A stretch of DNA of 31,065 bases from UBA5109 sp038148435 (GTDB taxonomy: Bacteria; Pseudomonadota; Gammaproteobacteria; Pseudomonadales; Pseudohongiellaceae): positions 1-31,065 of the forward strand of contig JAYQVM010000011.1 in the NCBI GenBank assembly GCA_038148435.1, in the 5' to 3' direction. The notes under the pieces were generated by a model, which was given only the letters and a program-made list of their open reading frames with translations, searched no databases and was not told the DNA's origin. Position numbers and translations under genes: made by a program. Shown here piece after piece: positions 6,577-15,244 of the stretch (within the stretch, counting starts at the first letter, position 1; every line of letters begins with the position of its first letter).

Positions 6577-8226
6577 CTAATTGTCTTTGGCTTTCCCGTA
6601 CCTATCCCCGATTTCTGCCAAACGCAAGGCCAACTTTTTGGCACTGCCAAAATCTGTCTTCCCTGAACCTAGTTTTGGGATGTCATCCACCAGAAAATAG
6701 GCGCTAGGTAGAGCGAGACTTCCTATACCCGCTTCCAACAAGTCCTTACGTAATGCCTGCTGCTGGAGTTCCCTGTTCGACAGGACAATGATGCTTTCGC
6801 CTTTTTTTGGGTGAGGAACGCTGATGGCGACCAGTTCAAGTTCAATGTCATCAGTAATCCTACGAATATGCATTTCCACAAAACTCAGACTGATCATCTC
6901 ACCACCGATTTTGGCAAAGCGGGAATAGCGGTCTTCAATGTATAAAAAGTTATCTTCATCCAAGTAGCCCTTGTCTCCAGAGAGATACCAGATCTTGCCG
7001 GCGATTGTCTGTAAGGCAGAGGCTGTTTTTTGGGGGTTATTCAAGTAGCCCAACATAACCTGAGGTCCATGGATGCAAATCATGCCAGATTCTCCAGCCG
7101 GGAGCTGTTGCTGAGTTTCAGGATCAATGATGCAAATCTCGGTTGCCGGGATGGGAAGGCCAACACTACCCGGTTTATGTTTTATCGGAGGATAGCCCTT
7201 TACATTGAAATCATTCGGAATATTCACGCAGGCAACTGGCGAAGTTTCGGTGGCACCATAACCTTCCAGAATGGGTTTATTGAATTTGTTGAAAAACTCA
7301 TCGCGAACTTCTACTTGTAGTTTTTCCGCGCCCGCTATTATCAACCTGAGAGAAGCAAGCATATCATTGGTGATTCTTACATTACGTATATATAGTCGAA
7401 AGAACGTTGAGGTGCCGAACATAAGAGTAACCATGAATTTTTTGATGGCCATTGCGCTAGCCACTGCATCTGTTGGGTCCGGATGGCAGACCACAGGAAT
7501 GCCTTCTAGCATGGGAAAAAAAAGGGTAGCAGTTAGGCCAAAAGCGTGAAATAGGGGTAAATTTGCCAGTACCACATCATCGGCTTTGAGCTCTAGTAAA
7601 TGCATCACCTGATCGACATTGGTCAGGAAATTTGAATGCGTCAGAATGATGCCCTTGGGCTGACCCTCACTGCCACTTGAAAAGAGAATTGCTGCAACTG
7701 ACTGACCATCAGCTTCCTGAAGGTAGCGGGCTTTCAAGGATTTTTTTGTAGAAAACCGACAGCGCAGGAAAGTCAGCAGTCGACTAAAAGTAGAAGTCGA
7801 TGCTCGCAACTTTTCCAGAATGACAAGCTTGGCTTCCTGTTCTAGCCAGGTGGTATCGAATCCTCGTGCCTCAAGTTTCTGTAAAAATTGGGAAGAGGTA
7901 TAGATGGTTTTTATGTCTGCCTGTCGCAGAGAAGACAAGAGAGCCTCCTTGCTGGCAGTGTAATTCAAATTCACCAGGGTCTTGCCGAGCATTAAAACCG
8001 CCAGATTACAGAGCATGGCGCCAGCACTGGTAGGTAAGAGTGTGGCAACGTTCTGCTCCGGGCTGAGGATTTTAATTTTTTTCGACAGAATAATGCTGCC
8101 GGCCAGAGCCTTGATGGCAGTTAGCTCCGTACCCAGGGTGTCGATGAGTAAGTGTTTTTTACTGGCTGCAAGCTGCTTGGTGCTATCTATCCAGCGTTCA
8201 CCAATGGTGCTGGCCTTAGTCGTCAT
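6577..8226 (-). CDS. AMP-forming acyl-ACP/acyl-CoA ligase, Aas synthetase-domain type
   Basis: A 549-residue adenylate-forming enzyme that should activate a fatty acid with ATP and load it on ACP or CoA. Motifs are FSSGSEGQPKG (near residue 183-192, phosphate-binding loop), LPLFHAFGLT, LMFGTSTFF, LEGYGATET (about 320-328), WYLSGDKGYLD, and GSGKTDF with the catalytic lysine near residue 523. The order and wording closely follow the C-terminal acyl-ACP synthetase half of E. coli Aas, but the N-terminal acyltransferase half is absent. I chose the ATG at 8226: it overlaps the rnt stop (TAATG) and has GGGAGG nine bases upstream. A longer frame starts only at a TTG (8271). It is the last gene of a pyrC-rnt-ligase operon. 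The chain length of the substrate is not visible. Confidence 0.85.
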   Translation of the reverse strand: MTTKASTIGERWIDSTKQLAASKKHLLIDTLGTELTAIKALAGSIILSKKIKILSPEQNVATLLPTSAGAMLCNLAVLMLGKTLVNLNYTASKEALLSSLRQADIKTIYTSSQFLQKLEARGFDTTWLEQEAKLVILEKLRASTSTFSRLLTFLRCRFSTKKSLKARYLQEADGQSVAAILFSSGSEGQPKGIILTHSNFLTNVDQVMHLLELKADDVVLANLPLFHAFGLTATLFFPMLEGIPVVCHPDPTDAVASAMAIKKFMVTLMFGTSTFFRLYIRNVRITNDMLASLRLIIAGAEKLQVEVRDEFFNKFNKPILEGYGATETSPVACVNIPNDFNVKGYPPIKHKPGSVGLPIPATEICIIDPETQQQLPAGESGMICIHGPQVMLGYLNNPQKTASALQTIAGKIWYLSGDKGYLDEDNFLYIEDRYSRFAKIGGEMISLSFVEMHIRRITDDIELELVAISVPHPKKGESIIVLSNRELQQQALRKDLLEAGIGSLALPSAYFLVDDIPKLGSGKTDFGSAKKLALRLAEIGDRYGKAKDN

Positions 8227-8894
8227 TAGGTCCAGCCTCCCAGCCTTTTCCATTGATTGACGATGTGACAAAACAGCTCAGCAGTTTTTTCCGCATCATA
8301 ACGCGCTGAATGGGCTTGATGTTCATCAAAACCGATTCCGGCTGCCTCACAGGCGCGCGAAAGCACCGTTTGGCCGAGGCATAAAGCCGATAATGAAACG
8401 GTATCCAGATTAGAAAAGGGATGAAAAGGATTTCGCTTGAACTTGTGTCTTTCAGATGCTGCCCTGATAAAGCTATGATCGAAGTGGGCATTATGTCCAA
8501 CCAGGATGGCTCGTTTACAGGATTCCTCTTTCATTTTTTGTCTGATATGGCCAAACATGTCAGTAAAGACATCTTTTTCATTTTGCGCTATTCGGAGGGG
8601 ATGAAAAGGGTCGATGCCGGTAAACTTTAGGGACGCTTCTTCTAGGTTGGCCCCCTCAAAGGGCTTGACATGGTAGGCATAGATTTTTTCCGGAATCAGG
8701 CTTTCTTCCTTGTCCATTCCAAGAATAACCGCGGACACTTCCAGTATAGCATCAGACTGTGCATTGAATCCGGCTGTTTCCAGATCAAGTACAACCGGCA
8801 AGAAGCCTCGAAAGCGTCTTGAGATAGGCGTTTCTATCGGCTGCTTTTTAGGATCATTCACTAACAACAGCCCATTGCAATGTTTGGCCGGCAT
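8226..8894 (-). CDS. rnt: Ribonuclease T
   Basis: A DEDDh-family 3'-5' exoribonuclease that trims the 3' ends of tRNA, 5S and 23S rRNA and other small RNAs. Catalytic residues are D37 and E39 (in LDLETAGFNA), D139 (HNAHFDHSF), H195 and D200 (AHSARYD). RNase T-specific stretches such as RRFRGFLPVV, KRNPFHPF and WKRLGGW match the E. coli enzyme. The ATG at 8894 overlaps pyrC by 41 bases. A GTG at 8861 nearly abuts the pyrC stop and is a plausible alternative start, since the first 25 residues are not part of the conserved fold. The protein ends just after RLGGWT, a few residues earlier than E. coli RNase T. It is coupled to the ligase gene downstream. Confidence 0.95.
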   Translation of the reverse strand: MPAKHCNGLLLVNDPKKQPIETPISRRFRGFLPVVLDLETAGFNAQSDAILEVSAVILGMDKEESLIPEKIYAYHVKPFEGANLEEASLKFTGIDPFHPLRIAQNEKDVFTDMFGHIRQKMKEESCKRAILVGHNAHFDHSFIRAASERHKFKRNPFHPFSNLDTVSLSALCLGQTVLSRACEAAGIGFDEHQAHSARYDAEKTAELFCHIVNQWKRLGGWT

Positions 8895-9891
8895 TCAGCG
8901 GTGTAACTTTTTGCCCTCCAAAATCATATTCGATAGGAATGTCCCAGGGAATTTTTTTCAGAGTGATACTATCGACATTACGGGGCAGTCCGTAAAAATC
9001 TGGACCATTAAGAGAAGCAAATGCCTCCAGCTTATCCAGCGCATTGACTGCCTCAAAAGCTTCAGCATACAGCTCAAGTGCAGCATGCGCACTGAAACAG
9101 CCAGCACAACCACAGGCATTTTCCTTGCTGTGGGTGTAGTGTGGTGCCGAGTCCGTACCCAGAAAAACTTTTTTGCTGCCACTGGCGATCAGTTCCAGCA
9201 GGGCCAGTTGATGCTCATTGCGTTTAAGAATGGGCAGACAGTAGTAATGTGGACGAATTCCACCAACCAGCATGTGGTTGCGGTTATAAAGGAGGTGTTG
9301 TGGTGTAATGGTCGCAGCTATCTTGTCTGAAGAATCCGCTACGAACTGGGCTGCCTGCCGGGTGCTGATATGCTCAAGGACAATTTTCAACTGAGTGTAA
9401 CGTCGTTTTACATCCATAAGAATCTCATCGATGAAGAGGCTTTCACGGTCGAAAATATCGACTTAGTGACGCGTGATTTCGCCGTGGACCAGCAGCGGCA
9501 GATCCAGTTCAATCATCTGTTCTAGACAGGGAAACACCATCTCAATATCAGTCACTCCTGAGTCGGAATTGGTAGTGGCTCCGGCCGGATAGAGTTTGAC
9601 CCCGAATATCTGACCACTGTCCTTGGCACGACGTAGTTCCTCGGGGTTGGTATTGTCCGTAAGGTAGAGTGTCATCAGGGGGCTGAAGGCTGAACCTCTC
9701 GGGATATGCTTACGGATACGTTCCAGATAGTCCAGAGCAATTTCAGTGGTACTCACAGGCGGTACCAAATTTGGCATGACAATGCTGCGTCCAAAATAAC
9801 GCGACTGATGAGCCACCGTCTGAAGCAGGCTCTCGCCGTCACGCAAATGCACGTGCCAATCATCGGGGCGGATTAGGGTCAGTTCCTGCAT
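8854..9891 (-). pseudogene. pyrC: Dihydroorotase, interrupted by one in-frame stop codon
   Basis: Class II dihydroorotase, the third step of de novo pyrimidine synthesis (carbamoyl aspartate to dihydroorotate). Read through, the frame encodes about 345 residues, as expected. It has zinc ligands HVH (H13, H15), the carbamylated lysine in FGVKLYPAGATTNS (K99), H136 in LLVHGE, then EHIST, NRNHMLVGGIRPH and GTDSAPH. Codon 143 is TAA (9465-9463), in HGEITRH*VDIFDRE. Homologues generally have an acidic residue or alanine there, and a single change from GAA would give it. No frameshift is involved: the 15 codons between the stop and the next ATG (9417) align to the family. This could be a sequencing or assembly error, a true nonsense mutation or a recoded site. 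The start is the ATG at 9891; a TTG lies at 9909. Confidence 0.9.
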
Positions 9892-9990
9892 AGTTAAATA
9901 TTCACTCAATTCAGTCCAGAAGAATTATACCAGCTTCTTTGAGAGATGGATTTGTGGTGGCCCATTTCAGCTGTTTTATTTCCACATAGT

Positions 9991-10019
9991 TTCATTTTAC
10001 GCGGTGGCGAAGGTACAAT
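9991..10019 (+). promoter_or_regulatory. Possible argG promoter
   Basis: TACAAT (10014-10019) is a good -10, with TTCATT (9991-9996) as a weak -35 at 17-base spacing. It would give a leader of about 28 bases before the argG ATG. I saw no clear ArgR box in the pyrC-argG intergenic region. Confidence 0.35.
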
Positions 10020-10053
10020 AGCGCCCCTTTTCAAACAACTAGAGTGAGCTTTC

Positions 10054-11268
10054 ATGGCTGACATAAAAAAAGTGGTATTGGCTTATTCGGGTGGCCTGGA
10101 TACTTCCGTCATCGTGAAATGGCTCCAGGATAACTACCGCTGTCAAGTGGTTACCTACACAGCTGATCTTGGTCAGGGTAAGGAAGTTGAACCTGCCCGT
10201 GCTAAGGCCGAAGCTCTGGGCGTGAAAGAAATCTTCATTGAGGATATCCGTGAGGAATTTGTGCGTGATTTTGTTTTCCCGATGTTTCGTGCCAATACCA
10301 TCTATGAAGGGGAATACCTGTTGGGGACCTCCATCGCCAGACCGCTGATCGCCAAACAGCTTGTTGAAATTGTAGAACGTACAGGTGCAGATGCCATCGC
10401 TCACGGGGCGACAGGTAAGGGAAATGATCAGGTGCGCTTTGAACTGGGTGCCTATGCCCTGTCTCCAGGTATCAAGATCATTGCGCCTTGGCGCGAATGG
10501 GATCTGAATTCGCGGGAAAAACTCATGGCGTACTGTGCCAAGCACAGCATTGCGGTCGATCATGACAAAGGAAAAAAATCACCTTATTCCATGGACGCCA
10601 ATCTACTGCATATTTCCTATGAGGGCGGCATCCTTGAAGACCCTGCCGCCGAGCCCGAAGAAGACATGTGGTTATGGTCTGTGTCGCCAGAGAATGCACC
10701 GGCAGAAGCAAGTTATGTAGATATTGAATTCCAGCAGGGTGATGCCGTCGCACTTAATGGAAAACGTCTGCCAGCGGCAGAAATCCTGGCCAGCCTGAAT
10801 AAGTTGGGCGGTGATAACGGTGTTGGACGCGTTGATATTGTTGAAAACCGCTATGTCGGTATGAAAGCCCGGGGCTGTTATGAAACTCCAGGAGGCACCA
10901 TACTTCTGAAGGCTCATCGTGCCATGGAGTCCATTACTCTTGACAGGGAGGCAGCCCATTTGAAAGATGAATTGATGCCACGTTATGCTTCTCTCATTTA
11001 TAACGGTTATTGGTGGTCACCGGAGCGAGAGGCTTTGCAGGCGCTGATCGATAACACACAGCGAACGGTTAACGGTAAAGTACGTTTAAAGCTCTACAAA
11101 GGCAATGTGATTGTTGTGGGCCGCGAATCCGATGATTCACTTTTTGACGAAAACATGGCCACTTTTGAGGATGATGCGGGTGCCTATCATCAGGGTGATG
11201 CGGCAGGGTTTATCAAATTGAATGCATTACGGCTCAGAACAGCCGCACAAAAACATAGAAAATACTGA
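10054..11268 (+). CDS. argG: Argininosuccinate synthase
   Basis: A 404-residue enzyme that condenses citrulline and aspartate with ATP to form argininosuccinate, the penultimate step of arginine synthesis. The N-terminal AYSGGLDTS (residues 9-17) is the PP-loop ATP pyrophosphatase motif. TADLGQG, EGEYLLGTSIARPL, the signature AHGATGKGNDQVRFE and the C-terminal SLIYNGYWWSPER follow as in the type-1 bacterial enzyme. Length is normal and all segments are intact. It is divergent from pyrC and convergent with nth. Together with argD at the left edge it supplies two steps of the arginine pathway in this window. Confidence 0.97.
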   Translation: MADIKKVVLAYSGGLDTSVIVKWLQDNYRCQVVTYTADLGQGKEVEPARAKAEALGVKEIFIEDIREEFVRDFVFPMFRANTIYEGEYLLGTSIARPLIAKQLVEIVERTGADAIAHGATGKGNDQVRFELGAYALSPGIKIIAPWREWDLNSREKLMAYCAKHSIAVDHDKGKKSPYSMDANLLHISYEGGILEDPAAEPEEDMWLWSVSPENAPAEASYVDIEFQQGDAVALNGKRLPAAEILASLNKLGGDNGVGRVDIVENRYVGMKARGCYETPGGTILLKAHRAMESITLDREAAHLKDELMPRYASLIYNGYWWSPEREALQALIDNTQRTVNGKVRLKLYKGNVIVVGRESDDSLFDENMATFEDDAGAYHQGDAAGFIKLNALRLRTAAQKHRKY

Positions 11269-11326
11269 AGTAGTATGTGCATGGCTGAAACGCTGGCCAT
11301 ACAGCTATCTAACAGTTTTTATAGCC

Positions 11327-11962
11327 TTATCCATAGACTTTTTGCCTGAATTCGCATAAATCTTCAATGATGCATGCTGCACAGCGGGGTTTTCGTGCGA
11401 CGCAGATGTAGCGCCCGTGCAGGATCAACCAGTGATGCGCATCAAGCAGATATCCTTCGGGGACAAATTTAAGCAGTTTTTTTTCAACCTCAATGACGTT
11501 TTTACCAGGGGCCAGGCCGGTGCGATTAGACACTCGAAAAATATGTGTATCTACCGCCATGGTGGGCTGACGAAAAGCCGTATTCAAGATCACATTGGCG
11601 GTTTTTCTGCCGACGCCGGGCAAAGCCTCAAGCTCCTCTCGTGTTTCCGGCACTTGCGAGCCATGTTCTTCGATGAGTATTTTGCAGGCAGCGATGATGT
11701 TTTTTGCCTTGTTATTATAAAGACCGAGGGTCTTGATATATTTTTTCAGGCCCCGCAGGCCCAGTGCATAGATCTGTTTCGGGGTGTTGGCGACCGGAAA
11801 CAGTAACGCGGTGGCTTTGTTCACCCCCACGTCGGTCGACTGCGCTGAGAGCGTGACGGCCACCAGTAATTCAAAGGGAGTACTGAATTTCAGTTCCGTG
11901 GTCGGGTGCGGATTTTCCTGCTTCAGGCGTCTGAAAATTTCGCTGCGTTTGCTTTTATTCAT
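11327..11962 (-). CDS. nth: Endonuclease III (DNA glycosylase/AP lyase)
   Basis: A 211-residue base-excision-repair enzyme that removes oxidised pyrimidines and cleaves at the resulting abasic site. The helix-hairpin-helix LPGVGRKTANVI contains catalytic K120, and D138 lies in VDTHIFRV, both at the E. coli positions. The [4Fe-4S] loop is C187-x6-C194-x2-C197-x5-C203. It is the last gene of the rsx operon and overlaps the rsxE stop by eight bases, the same association found in many gammaproteobacteria. Confidence 0.97.
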   Translation of the reverse strand: MNKSKRSEIFRRLKQENPHPTTELKFSTPFELLVAVTLSAQSTDVGVNKATALLFPVANTPKQIYALGLRGLKKYIKTLGLYNNKAKNIIAACKILIEEHGSQVPETREELEALPGVGRKTANVILNTAFRQPTMAVDTHIFRVSNRTGLAPGKNVIEVEKKLLKFVPEGYLLDAHHWLILHGRYICVARKPRCAACIIEDLCEFRQKVYG

Positions 11963-12638
11963 GATTGCTGATGGCTTGTGCAGGTATGCGTGGATTCTGT
12001 ATGTCCGTAAATTTAAGATCCAGCCATTTCCTCAGGGCAAGTATAAAGCCCATGAGTATAAAAGCACCCGGCGGAAGGATGGCCAGCAGAAATCCGGAAT
12101 AGTTTGGCAGTATCCGGAGTTCCCAGTTTGCTGCAAAAGGTAGTAGGAGCTCCATATTGGCAAAGACACTACCACTGGCCAGCAGTTCTCGAATAAATCC
12201 CATCACTAACAGTACGGCAGAAAAACCCAGCCCCATCATCACGCCATCGATGAAGGCTGGCAGAGCCGGGTTTCTTGCGGCGAAAGAGACCGCTCTGCCA
12301 AGCACAGTACAGTTGGTGACTATCAGTGGGATAAAAATGCCGATCCTAAGATACAGCGGGTAGGCATAAGCTTGCAGTAATAATTCTGCACAGCTGACAA
12401 AACCGGCAATGATCAGCACAAATGCGGGTAGTCGAATGGTATTGTTTACCTGCTGACGAATCAGGGAGACAAACAGATTTGAAGCTGCCAAGACGAGAAT
12501 AGTCGCCAGACCAAGTCCCAGGGCATTTACTATGGAGGTACTGACAGCCAACAAAGGACACAGGCCCAGCAGTTGTACCAGTGCTGGATTATTCGACCAG
12601 AGTCCCTGCTTGATGAGGCTGTCGGCTGGGGTACTCAT
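11955..12638 (-). CDS. rsxE: Rsx/Rnf electron-transport complex subunit E
   Basis: A 227-residue inner-membrane subunit with about six helices, homologous to RsxA/NqrE and RsxE/NqrD. With RsxA it forms the pseudo-symmetric membrane core of the Rnf/Rsx complex and holds a cluster at its centre. The family signature NPALVQLLGLCPLLAVS is at the N-terminus; its cysteine equals the one in RsxA (VLVQFLGLCPFMGTS). NCTVLGRA is the second cysteine site. The start overlaps the rsxG stop (ATGA) and the end overlaps nth. The complex either couples ferredoxin/NADH redox to ion transport or, as Rsx in E. coli, keeps SoxR reduced. Confidence 0.93.
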   Translation of the reverse strand: MSTPADSLIKQGLWSNNPALVQLLGLCPLLAVSTSIVNALGLGLATILVLAASNLFVSLIRQQVNNTIRLPAFVLIIAGFVSCAELLLQAYAYPLYLRIGIFIPLIVTNCTVLGRAVSFAARNPALPAFIDGVMMGLGFSAVLLVMGFIRELLASGSVFANMELLLPFAANWELRILPNYSGFLLAILPPGAFILMGFILALRKWLDLKFTDIQNPRIPAQAISNHE

Positions 12639-13282
12639 AAGTTCAGTAATTCATCCTTATTTTGCTGATAGAACATCAGAACATCCCTGACTTTTTGTAT
12701 GAGCGCTCTGGGTGTGATGGTGGCTCCGCTAAACTGGTCAAACTCCCCGCCAGCTTTTTGTACGGTCCAGTCTGGCGGAGCTGTGTTGTTTAGCGAGTGT
12801 CCATCAAAGCCAAGAATCCAGTCTGATATTCTCAGCTCAATTTTATCACCCAGACCGGGTGTTTCGCGGTGCTGCAAGACACGAACACCACTGATGGCTC
12901 CATCGGCTGCGATACCGACCAGTAAATCAATATCACCATTGTAAGCCTCTCTGGCAACTGCCGGGAGAATAATGCCAATGGCGCTGCCATCAGCAGTAAT
13001 CCGGTAAGCCACCTTATTTTCCCGCAAAGCGAGTAGTTCGATGTTTACAAAATTGGAATTTTCAGGTGATAGCGTGATGCTGGGTTCAAAATAAAGCATC
13101 GGGTCAGTTTCGTCGGCAGGAAAAATTTCCATCAGATTGGCACGCAGGGCCGCTTCCTGCTGCCTTGCGATGTGGGGGGCACTCAGCTCAAACACTGCCC
13201 CCAGTAGCAGCGCAACCAGCAAGGCGATCAGCAGCAGGCTACTAGTGGGCGTAAACAGTGAACGTAAAAGACTATCGTTCAT
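12635..13282 (-). CDS. rsxG: Rsx/Rnf electron-transport complex subunit G
   Basis: A 215-residue subunit with one N-terminal transmembrane helix and a periplasmic FMN-binding domain. FMN is linked covalently to the threonine of the SGAT motif, here T188 within FSGATITPRALIQKV. The flavinylating enzyme ApbE is not encoded in this window. I start at the ATG at 13282 (MNDSLLRSLF), which overlaps the rsxD stop by 11 bases; a longer frame begins at a TTG (13312) and adds ten residues. Conserved segments include GYNGDIDLLVGI-like and RVLQHRETPGLGDKIE. Confidence 0.92.
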   Translation of the reverse strand: MNDSLLRSLFTPTSSLLLIALLVALLLGAVFELSAPHIARQQEAALRANLMEIFPADETDPMLYFEPSITLSPENSNFVNIELLALRENKVAYRITADGSAIGIILPAVAREAYNGDIDLLVGIAADGAISGVRVLQHRETPGLGDKIELRISDWILGFDGHSLNNTAPPDWTVQKAGGEFDQFSGATITPRALIQKVRDVLMFYQQNKDELLNL

Positions 13283-14297
13283 GTGACTTCTTACCTGCAG
13301 TGTAGTAATCAATCAAAGGCGCTGCAAAGTTACCCAGGAGTACGGCGAAGGCAAAGCCTTCAGGATAGGCTCCCCAGACCCGGATAATGAAAGCCATGCA
13401 GCCAATCAGCGCTCCATAAACGAGGCGGCCTTTTGGCGTGGTGGCAGCAGTGACAGGATCTGTAGCAATAAAAAATGCTCCCAGCATGGTGCCAACGCTG
13501 AACAGATGAAAAAAGGGAGACCCGGCGCTCAAAGAACTGCCATTATCATAAAAAATCAGGGAAAGAATGGTGATGCTCAGCAGAACAGACACAGGTATCT
13601 GCCAGCTGATAATACCTTTGTACAGTAGCCAGATGCCGCCCAGCAGAAAGCCCAGGTTGACCCAATCCCAACCAAGACCGGCAATAAAACCTGACTTTGA
13701 GTTCTGCTGCCAGAATTCAGCCAGTGTCAGGCCGCCGCGCTCATTTCGGAATACATCCATGATAGTGGCGCCGGTATAGGCGTCAATGCCCGGATCCGCA
13801 TGGGTGAATACAAAAGACAGTGAACTCAGAAAATCGGGTGGCGTAGAGAAAGCGCCGCGTGGCAGTATCCAGGTACTCATTTCCAGGGGAAAGGCAATCA
13901 GTACCACAACATATCCGACCATGGCTGGATTGAAGAGGTTCTGTCCCAGGCCTCCATACAGGTGTTTGGCAACAACAATGGCAAAGAAAATACTGACGAT
14001 GCCGAGCCACCAGGGAACGCTTGGCGGCAGGCAAATGCCCAGTAATACGGCGGTCAGCAGTGCACTGTAATCTTTCAGGTAAAACCTTGGCTGTTTTTGT
14101 CGTAGGCTCAGCACCAGGGCCTCAAAGGCAAGCGCCCAGAGGCTCAGCCAGAAAATATTGATCAGGGTTCCCCAGCCAAAAAAAACAGTCAGTGCCAGCA
14201 CCCCAGGTAGACAGGCGATGATGACCTGTAGCATCAACTGTGAGGTAGACAAAGCCTGGTGGTTTTTTGGCAATTTGATGCGTCTGGGTGGGCTCAC
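13272..14297 (-). CDS. rsxD: Rsx/Rnf electron-transport complex subunit D
   Basis: A 341-residue polytopic membrane subunit with about nine to ten helices, related to NqrB. It carries a covalent FMN on the threonine of DAYTGATIMD (T178) and probably non-covalent flavin as well. Other family landmarks are YSALLTAVLLGICLPPS, GGLGQNLFNPAMVGY and the FFIATDPVTAATTPKGR segment. The start is a GTG at 14297 whose codon overlaps the stop of the upstream RsxB-C' gene (GTGA), a typical coupled arrangement. The protein is complete, so only the RsxC part of this operon looks abnormal. Confidence 0.93.
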   Translation of the reverse strand: MSPPRRIKLPKNHQALSTSQLMLQVIIACLPGVLALTVFFGWGTLINIFWLSLWALAFEALVLSLRQKQPRFYLKDYSALLTAVLLGICLPPSVPWWLGIVSIFFAIVVAKHLYGGLGQNLFNPAMVGYVVVLIAFPLEMSTWILPRGAFSTPPDFLSSLSFVFTHADPGIDAYTGATIMDVFRNERGGLTLAEFWQQNSKSGFIAGLGWDWVNLGFLLGGIWLLYKGIISWQIPVSVLLSITILSLIFYDNGSSLSAGSPFFHLFSVGTMLGAFFIATDPVTAATTPKGRLVYGALIGCMAFIIRVWGAYPEGFAFAVLLGNFAAPLIDYYTAGKKSHER

Positions 14298-15244
14298 TGC
14301 TGATCACCCTGCTGACGTCCTCTGGCACGTGAAAGCGCTGCTCGAATCAGCTCTCTCTGAGCAGCCGCATTGGCTGCCAGTTTTGAGCGTGCCTGCCGTT
14401 GACGTTCTTGTTCGGCGTTCAGCCGGGCTAGGCGTTTTTCATGTTGCTGGAAGCGTTCCTGTGCATGATGGGCTAATTGGAATTGTTCGTCCTGGTGTTG
14501 CAGAACAGATTTACCAAGTTGGTAATACTGAACCAGCGGAATATGGCTGGGACAGACAGCATGACAGAGGCCACATTCGATACAGTCTTCAAGGTGGTGT
14601 GAAGCCGCTTTTTCATAGGCTTTCCCCTGGATAAAGGAGTATAGCTGTTGCGGCAGCAGGTCCACTGGACAGGCATCCACACAGAGCCCGCAACGGATGC
14701 ATGCCTGTTCAGTTAAGCTTTTGGCAGGCAGCGACAGTTCGGTTTCGGGCAGGGCAATCAAGTCAATGCAGTCTACCGGGCAGGGAGGCAGACAGAGTTC
14801 GCAGCCGGTGCATTCATCGGCGATGACGGTGTGCATCTGCTGTGGAGCTCCAACAATGGCATCGACCGGGCAGGCCTGAATGCAAAAGGTGCAACCAATA
14901 CAGTCCTGTTCGCGGATAAACGCTTTTTTGACGGGGCCCTGCTGGCCATAGTTGCTGTCCAGAGCAACTTTTTCCTGGTCAAGCAGATTGGCCAAAAGTG
15001 AAATTGTCTGCTCGCCCCCAGGGGGGCACTTGTTGATAGCTTCACCCTGGGCAATGGCCTCGGCATAGGGTCGACAACCGGGATAAGAGCACTGGGCGCA
15101 CTGTGTCTGTGGCAGAAGTGCATTGATCTGATCGACTAATGACGTATCTTGCTGCGAAAATTTTTGTGCTGTATAGGCTAGTGTGAGGCCACAAAACAGC
15201 GCAAGAAGCAGCAGGGCCAGTACAATACCACCAAACAGGCTCAT
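14294..15244 (-). CDS. rsxB: RsxB fused to the C-terminal ferredoxin domain of RsxC (no NADH/FMN module)
   Basis: A 316-residue iron-sulfur protein. Residues 1-165 are a complete RsxB: an N-terminal membrane helix, the cluster motif C49-C52-C57-C73 in LLPQTQCAQCSYPGCRPYAEA, then two [4Fe-4S] motifs (C115/118/121/125 and C145/148/151/155). From about residue 178 the sequence is the C-terminal part of RsxC: ACIRCGLCVDACPVDLLPQQL (clusters C182/185/188/192) and CIECGLCHAVCPSHIPLVQYY (C221/224/227/231), then a charged Q/E/R/A coiled-coil tail as in RsxC. The normal RsxC N-terminal part of some 400 residues (NADH- and FMN-binding flavoprotein and SLBB domains) is missing. No separate rsxC lies between this gene and rsxD. 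Both junctions with neighbours are tight ATGA/GTGA overlaps, so the operon looks functional. Electron entry would have to differ from the textbook complex. Confidence 0.9.
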   Translation of the reverse strand: MSLFGGIVLALLLLALFCGLTLAYTAQKFSQQDTSLVDQINALLPQTQCAQCSYPGCRPYAEAIAQGEAINKCPPGGEQTISLLANLLDQEKVALDSNYGQQGPVKKAFIREQDCIGCTFCIQACPVDAIVGAPQQMHTVIADECTGCELCLPPCPVDCIDLIALPETELSLPAKSLTEQACIRCGLCVDACPVDLLPQQLYSFIQGKAYEKAASHHLEDCIECGLCHAVCPSHIPLVQYYQLGKSVLQHQDEQFQLAHHAQERFQQHEKRLARLNAEQERQRQARSKLAANAAAQRELIRAALSRARGRQQGDQQ

